Assembly: GCA_046757565.1 (NCBI GenBank)
Contig: JBHHYN010000051.1
Coordinates: 1 to 18,573 of the forward strand
DNA length: 18,573 bases
Origin: JBHHYN01 sp046757565
Lineage (GTDB): Bacteria > Pseudomonadota > Gammaproteobacteria > Eutrophobiales > Eutrophobiaceae
Direction: 5' to 3'
Shown: positions 14,542 to 18,573 of the stretch, piece by piece
How the letters are laid out: every line of letters starts with the position of its first letter
Numbering within the stretch: position 1 is the first letter of the stretch
Notes under the pieces: generated by a model
The model's database searches: none
What the model saw: the letters and a program-made list of their open reading frames with translations, nothing else
Told to the model about the DNA's origin: nothing
Position numbers and translations under genes: made by a program

Positions 14542-15779
14542 ATCCTGACACTCACCAGCCCCTGGTTTTTATGGTTGATTTGATCGCTTGCCCGCATGGC
14601 ACCGGGGTAGCAATTGATACAATCAATGTTAACGCCGGCTTGCTGTAACCGTGCCGTGAGTTGCTCGAGATGTTGATCGATTAAGTGATAGGTAAAATCA
14701 TTCTCGGCCCAGATTGATGATGAGACTGTCTCTGCCAATATGGCAATGCGTGCATGGATTATGCCGAGCGGTTCAATATCGAGACTCAGGGTTACGCTCC
14801 ACTTGCGCTGTTTCTCCTGGCCGTTTTCCGATTGTTCCCGGTAAGAGATTTTCAGCTGTGCCATGCTGGTTCGTTGCCCTTCATGGATGGGTATATCGAT
14901 CATCCATAGCGGCGCTTGCGACCCGTCGCTGACGATTGCACTGGCCTGGTGCATCTGAATCCTCGCGATGCTGGAGTCGATCGCTTTTCTGAGGTTCACC
15001 AGATCGGGGATGTCCTGTTGTTGCACAGGCATGCCTATGCTTTTGTGGGTTACGCTTCTCACTGTTTTTTTGCCAGTTACGGGCTGCTCCTTCAGCTCCG
15101 TGAGCGGCTGCTCCTTAATGAAAAGATTCTGCTCCACGGTCTGTTTCAACCGTAACAGGACGGCCTTGAAATCCTGTCGCAGCATCTCCCGGGCCGGGCC
15201 GGCGGATGTCTCTTCCTGCAACAAGGCCTGCAGACGGGCTTCCAGAAACAGACCGGAATTTTCTATCGCCTGTTTTAATCCCTGTACCGTCGTGATCGCC
15301 TGTTTGCCTGGAAAAGCGGTCATGCTTTCAATAATCTGTTTGACTACGGCTTCAGGGAGTTGCCGGGCACTGGCAGCGCCGAGCAGTTTAGCGGGGATCA
15401 GGTTTTTAAACAGGGTGGCGGGCGTGCCGTGGCGCGGCAGCGAATGCCGTAACAGTTGTTGCAGCAGGGGCTTGGCTGTCTGTCGATCCGGTTTATCGAG
15501 GATCTGCAGGACCAGAGTGTCCTGGTTTTCCAGTACGATCAGTTTCACGCCCTCTCCGGGATGGAGAGAACGTATTGTCCTGGCAGTGGCCCCGGAGTTT
15601 GGGAACTGGCTTGTGGCCGCCGTTACTTTTTGGGCACCGATGCGGAGTTCCAGCAGGTCCTGTTCTGTCCGTCCAAGCACCAGCGCCAACAGAGTTTGCC
15701 CGACCTGCAATGATTTCAGGAAGGGTTTTGATTCAACAGTGAGTTGGGTGATTGGTAGATTGAGGAGATCGATGCGCAT
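14538..15779 (-). CDS. fliK: FliK-like flagellar hook-length control protein
   Basis: 413 aa. The C-terminal third (PLWMIDIPIHEGQRT, then MAQLKISYREQ, then WSVTLSLDIEPLGIIHARI) matches the conserved FliK C-terminal domain; the N-terminal two thirds are helical and low in conservation, as in FliK rulers. FliK measures hook length and, on contact with FlhB, switches export from hook to filament proteins. An AAGG ribosome site precedes the ATG at 15777-15779. It is followed by a 4-nt overlap with the FlhB-like gene. The pair lies away from any other flagellar gene in the window. A TAAAGTTT element occurs upstream but in poor sigma-28 spacing. Confidence 0.85.
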   Translation of the reverse strand: MRIDLLNLPITQLTVESKPFLKSLQVGQTLLALVLGRTEQDLLELRIGAQKVTAATSQFPNSGATARTIRSLHPGEGVKLIVLENQDTLVLQILDKPDRQTAKPLLQQLLRHSLPRHGTPATLFKNLIPAKLLGAASARQLPEAVVKQIIESMTAFPGKQAITTVQGLKQAIENSGLFLEARLQALLQEETSAGPAREMLRQDFKAVLLRLKQTVEQNLFIKEQPLTELKEQPVTGKKTVRSVTHKSIGMPVQQQDIPDLVNLRKAIDSSIARIQMHQASAIVSDGSQAPLWMIDIPIHEGQRTSMAQLKISYREQSENGQEKQRKWSVTLSLDIEPLGIIHARIAILAETVSSSIWAENDFTYHLIDQHLEQLTARLQQAGVNIDCINCYPGAMRASDQINHKNQGLVSVRI

Positions 15780-15892
15780 ATTGCCTTAAGCGACCGGCAA
15801 CGGGGAAAACTTTACGGGTCGCTTGTAGCGGCGCTTGTACGATGAAAATACGTCTGAAAGCCAGGCCGGCGCCGGGGTGTTGGGTGATAGAG

Positions 15893-17302
15893 TTAAAAAG
15901 ACTCAGTAAAATAGCGCCAGGCCCTGTCCGGTACGTCGTATTGGGCCATACCCGCTTTCAGTTTTAACTGCTGAAGAAAATCGGACGGCGTGGTAATGGT
16001 TTCCCACACTGCGGGTAAAAAGGTGGCTTTAAGCGTCCCTTTTTCAATAATTAATCCATCACTCCCCGGACGCAGTTGCTCCAGCAATTCCTTCTCCGAG
16101 GAGAATTCCATCTCATCGGGGGGGGACAGCACGGAGATGCTCAACTTGACCTGCTCAAACTCGGAACGGGTCAACGGTTTAAACCTCGGATCGCGGAATG
16201 CGGCGTTAAAGGCGCTTTCTGCGACACTTTCCACCAGCGGTGCGACGGCCTGGGTGGTGCCGATACAGCCGCGCAGAGTGGCATTCAGGGTTAACGTGAC
16301 AAAGGTAGCGCGATGCTCGCGTAACGGAGGATCGTAATCATCCAGATCCGGTACCCAGGGACGGCCCGATTCGAACCCCTGGTCAATGCTCTGCCGGGCA
16401 AGCTCCAGCAGTTGCCGGCGCTGGGTGGATGACAGGGTCTGCGTCAGGTGAAGGGAATAAGCGCCATAACCCACGACACGATCAGGCGTCCCGGCCGTGT
16501 CCCCGGAATTTCTCAGATCCAGTATGCGCACCTGCATGGCCCGTTCTTTGGCAATGTGTAACAGACCGCGCATGGGAATACAGCCACAAGCCTGCTCCGA
16601 TCCTATTTTTTCAAGTTGGCAATTCTGAATGGCATTGCTGGTGGCGGTATCGATGCGGCGTGCTGTCTCGTAGTCATGGTAGTGGCTCAGATCGGAACTG
16701 ACGACAATCAGGGTCTCCTCCCCGCCCCAAACTGTATCCAGGACCTGGCTCACGTCCGCCACACTGGCGTCACCGACGACGAGCGGCACCAGCGTAAAGT
16801 GATCCAGCGCCCGTTGCAGGAATGGCAGATGGACCTCAAGACTGTGCTCTTCGTCGTGGGCGCTGTCCATGTTGATGACCTGGGATAGCCGGCGCAGTTT
16901 CTCAACGCTCTCCAGGTCAATATCAATAGTGCCTAACGGCGTAGCGAATGCGCTTGCCGAGGAGAGGGCCAGGCCTTGCAGATAGACGCGATGGGCCGGT
17001 CCCAGCAAAACCACGCGCCTGATTGTCTGATGCGCTGGTCTCAGGCTGGCATAGGCCCTGGCGGCAATGGGCCCTGAATAGATGTAGCCGGCATGGGGTG
17101 CGATGATCGCTTTCGGGACCGGGATATCCACCTGGGCATTATCCAGGAATTTCGTCACCATCCTCTCCAGCTCTGCTGGATTACCAGGATAAAACAGGCC
17201 GGCGACGGCCGGCGATCGGGTGTTAGCAGCGCTTTCCGTTAATCTGATATGTGAGTCGATTAGAGACAATTTTGTTGTAGCAGGCCCCCCGGCCCTGTCC
17301 AA
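15893..17302 (-). CDS. amrB: Fused Memo-AMMECR1 protein (AmmeMemoRadiSam proteins B and A)
   Basis: 469 aa fusion. The Memo part (about residues 28-290) has SPAVAGLFYPG, H70 (APHAGYIYSG), H104 (LLGPAHRVY), D204/H207 (VSSDLSHYHDY) and C239 (EQACGCIPM), matching the metal-ligand positions of Memo proteins. The AMMECR1 part (about 295-465) carries LRGCIG at 343-348 and FRDPRFKPL. The family occurs with a radical SAM enzyme, encoded here divergently next door; the reaction of the system is not established from sequence. The start is doubtful: no ATG is available and TTG at 17302 is used here, with no Shine-Dalgarno; TTG at 17269 is an alternative that keeps both domains. Confidence 0.9.
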   Translation of the reverse strand: MDRAGGPATTKLSLIDSHIRLTESAANTRSPAVAGLFYPGNPAELERMVTKFLDNAQVDIPVPKAIIAPHAGYIYSGPIAARAYASLRPAHQTIRRVVLLGPAHRVYLQGLALSSASAFATPLGTIDIDLESVEKLRRLSQVINMDSAHDEEHSLEVHLPFLQRALDHFTLVPLVVGDASVADVSQVLDTVWGGEETLIVVSSDLSHYHDYETARRIDTATSNAIQNCQLEKIGSEQACGCIPMRGLLHIAKERAMQVRILDLRNSGDTAGTPDRVVGYGAYSLHLTQTLSSTQRRQLLELARQSIDQGFESGRPWVPDLDDYDPPLREHRATFVTLTLNATLRGCIGTTQAVAPLVESVAESAFNAAFRDPRFKPLTRSEFEQVKLSISVLSPPDEMEFSSEKELLEQLRPGSDGLIIEKGTLKATFLPAVWETITTPSDFLQQLKLKAGMAQYDVPDRAWRYFTESF

Positions 17303-17318
17303 AGTTATATACTCTTAG

Positions 17319-17324
17319 ATTATA
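17319..17324 (-). promoter_or_regulatory. Candidate -10 element of the Memo-AMMECR1 gene
   Basis: On the minus strand a perfect TATAAT lies about 16 nt before the TTG at 17302, in the 50-bp gap between the divergent genes. No good -35 is seen at 16-18 bp. If used, the first transcribed base would fall about 10 nt before TTG 17302, which favours either a near-leaderless start or the later TTG at 17269. Confidence 0.3.
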
Positions 17325-17352
17325 GAAACTACTTGTCACTTGTGCACTGATT

Positions 17353-18435
17353 ATGTCTACAGCAGAACAGACGGTCGTGGCGACCCGTTACTGGCATACC
17401 CTGGATGATGGCAGGGTAGCGTGCGACATGTGCCCTCGCGCCTGTAAACTGAAGGAGGGGCAGCGCGGTCTCTGTTTTGTGCGGGCCTGTCAGGATGGGC
17501 GAATTGTCTTGACCACCTACGGCAGGTCGAGCGGGTTTTGTGTTGACCCGATTGAAAAAAAACCGTTGAACCATTTTTTGCCCGGGACTCCGGTGCTCTC
17601 TTTTGGTACGGCCGGGTGCAACCTGGCGTGCAAATTTTGCCAGAATTGGGACATCAGCAAGTCACGGGAATTCGATACACTGGCTGATGCGGCATCTCCG
17701 GAAACCCTGGCGGATACAGCCGTCCGGCTGGGTTGCCGAAGCATCGCCTTCACCTATAATGATCCCGTGATTTTCCATGAATATGCCATTGATGTGGCCC
17801 GGGCCTGCCATCTGCAAGGGATCAAGGCGGTTGCGGTCACGGCGGGCTATGTGTGCGAGGAACCCAGGCGTGAGTTTTACCGCTACATGGATGCGGCAAA
17901 TATTGATCTGAAGGCGTTTACACAGCGGTTTTACCGGTACCTGACGGGCGGGCATCTGCAATCGGTCCTGGATACCCTTGTCTATCTCAAACATGAGACC
18001 GATGTCTGGTTCGAGATTACGACACTTCTCATCCCCGGTGAGAATGATTCGGACAAGGAGTTGGACGCCCTGACGCAGTGGATCCTGGCGAACCTCGGCG
18101 CGGACGTCCCGCTCCACTTCACGGCCTTTCATCCTGACTGGAAAATGCTCGATCATTCCCCCACCCCGCCGCTAACGTTGGCCCGCGCACGGGATATCGC
18201 CCTGGGCAACGGTTTGCACTTTGTCTATACGGGTAATGTGCATGATATCGATGGCGGGACTACCTATTGCTGTGAGTGCGGCGCATTGCTCATCGCACGG
18301 GACTGGTATGTACTGAAGGAGTGGCGGCTGGATGCAGACGGCCGTTGCGGAACTTGTGGCGCCTCCTGTCCGGGGGTATTTGAGGGCAACCCCGGCGACT
18401 GGGGTGCCAGGCGCCTGCCTGTGAGACTGTCATAG
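17353..18435 (+). CDS. amrS: AmmeMemoRadiSam system radical SAM enzyme
   Basis: 360 aa. The radical SAM cluster motif CxxxCxxC is C89-N-L-A-C93-K-F-C96 in the context TAGCNLACKFCQNWDIS. An N-terminal cysteine set (C24, C27, C31, C41 in ACDMCPRACKLKEGQRGLC) and a C-terminal set (CCECG and CGTCGASC near residues 308-338) may hold further clusters or zinc. This domain order is that of the family found with Memo and AMMECR1, here fused in the divergent neighbour. The enzyme would cleave SAM to a 5'-deoxyadenosyl radical; its substrate is not known from sequence. The ATG has no clear Shine-Dalgarno. The gene ends 83 nt before the tRNA. Confidence 0.92.
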   Translation: MSTAEQTVVATRYWHTLDDGRVACDMCPRACKLKEGQRGLCFVRACQDGRIVLTTYGRSSGFCVDPIEKKPLNHFLPGTPVLSFGTAGCNLACKFCQNWDISKSREFDTLADAASPETLADTAVRLGCRSIAFTYNDPVIFHEYAIDVARACHLQGIKAVAVTAGYVCEEPRREFYRYMDAANIDLKAFTQRFYRYLTGGHLQSVLDTLVYLKHETDVWFEITTLLIPGENDSDKELDALTQWILANLGADVPLHFTAFHPDWKMLDHSPTPPLTLARARDIALGNGLHFVYTGNVHDIDGGTTYCCECGALLIARDWYVLKEWRLDADGRCGTCGASCPGVFEGNPGDWGARRLPVRLS

Positions 18436-18476
18436 TTGTACGGGGGGGATAGGGTTGTGGGCAAAACCATCTGTTC

Positions 18477-18505
18477 TTGAAAATCAATAATTAGCGCGGT
18501 AGTAT
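18477..18505 (+). promoter_or_regulatory. Promoter of the initiator tRNA gene
   Basis: TTGAAA (18477-18482) and TAGTAT (18500-18505) are separated by exactly 17 bp, 14 nt before the tRNA. The GCGCC that follows TAGTAT is a G/C-rich discriminator, as seen at stringently controlled stable-RNA promoters of proteobacteria. Confidence 0.7.
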
Positions 18506-18518
18506 GCGCCTCCTTTGA

Positions 18519-18573
18519 TGCGGGGTGGAGCAGTCTGGCAGCTCGTCGGGCTCATAACCCGAAGGTCGCAGGT
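18519..18573 (+). tRNA. Initiator tRNA-Met (CAT), 5' part; gene runs off the window
   Basis: The first 55 nt of a tRNA. The acceptor strand begins TGCGGGG, the D arm is GGAGCAGTCTGGCAGCTC, and the anticodon arm is TCGGG-CTCATAA-CCCGA with anticodon CAT at 18553-18555. The three consecutive G-C pairs next to the anticodon loop are the mark of the initiator tRNA and separate it from the elongator. The variable loop and start of the T arm (AGGTCGCAGGT) are visible; the T loop, 3' acceptor strand and tail are beyond the edge. Confidence 0.93.

Noticed and set aside
14968..15789. 273-codon plus-strand ORF opposite fliK
   Set aside because: Cys-, Ser- and Arg-rich composition typical of an antisense frame; the opposite strand encodes a clear FliK C-terminal domain.
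15791..15814. Sigma-28-like flagellar promoter upstream of fliK
   Set aside because: TAAAGTTT is exact on the minus strand, but GCCGGTCG is a partial match and the spacer is 8 bp rather than about 11.
15873..15882. GC-rich palindrome CCGGCGCCGG as a terminator after the Memo-AMMECR1 gene
   Set aside because: It is not followed by a T-run on the minus strand, so there is no intrinsic terminator signature.
18519..18573. Initiator tRNA as the attachment site of the CRISPR locus
   Set aside because: Islands normally join at the 3' end of a tRNA, which here points away from the cas genes; about 4 kb of conserved-type genes lie between and no integrase or repeat is seen.

Overview
The window holds most of a chromosomal type III-B (Cmr) CRISPR-Cas locus and the conserved genes flanking it on the right. 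Gene content suggests a flagellated proteobacterium, probably gammaproteobacterial: a FliK-like protein with a short FlhB C-terminal-domain protein, an AmmeMemoRadiSam cluster, and an initiator tRNA very close to the enterobacterial one. No 16S rRNA or other firm taxonomic marker is present.

Layout. (1) 1-7252, plus strand: cmr1 (5' end cut off by the window edge), cas10/cmr2, cmr3, cmr4, cmr5 and cmr6 are packed with overlaps or gaps of about 11 nt, so they form one operon encoding a complete Cmr effector. Cas10 keeps both its HD nuclease motif and its GGDD cyclase motif, so target RNA binding should trigger ssDNA cleavage and cyclic oligoadenylate (cOA) synthesis. (2) 7283-8807, minus strand: two unrelated toxin-antitoxin pairs (Phd/YefM with a VapC-like PIN, and a ribbon-helix-helix protein with a PIN) sit between the effector operon and the rest of the cas genes. 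(3) 8987-11511, plus strand: two different CARF effectors side by side, a TIGR02710/Csm6-like CARF-HEPN RNase and a Card1/Can2-like CARF-PD-(D/E)XK nuclease. Both are expected to respond to the cOA made by Cas10. (4) 11583-14037, plus strand: a double adaptation cassette in the mirrored order cas2, cas1, divergent cas1, second cas2. The divergent Cas1 (276 aa) keeps the Cas1 N-terminal domain but its C-terminal half is barely recognisable, though an E/H/D set sits at near-canonical spacing. (5) 14260-15779, minus strand: fliK and an FlhB C-terminal-domain protein, the start of the conserved flank. (6) 15893-18435: a divergent pair made of a fused Memo-AMMECR1 protein (minus) and the AmmeMemoRadiSam radical SAM enzyme (plus). 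(7) 18519-18573: 5' part of an initiator tRNA-Met with a clear promoter.

How the parts fit. Cmr complex and Cas10 detect transcripts of invaders; cOA would activate an RNase and a nuclease; two Cas1-Cas2 pairs would supply spacers; the two TA pairs may make the locus costly to lose. No Cas6, CRISPR array, reverse transcriptase or recognisable ring nuclease is visible, so crRNA supply and processing must be encoded elsewhere. The most unusual part is the mirrored double cas1-cas2 cassette with its divergent Cas1, next to the dual CARF effectors.
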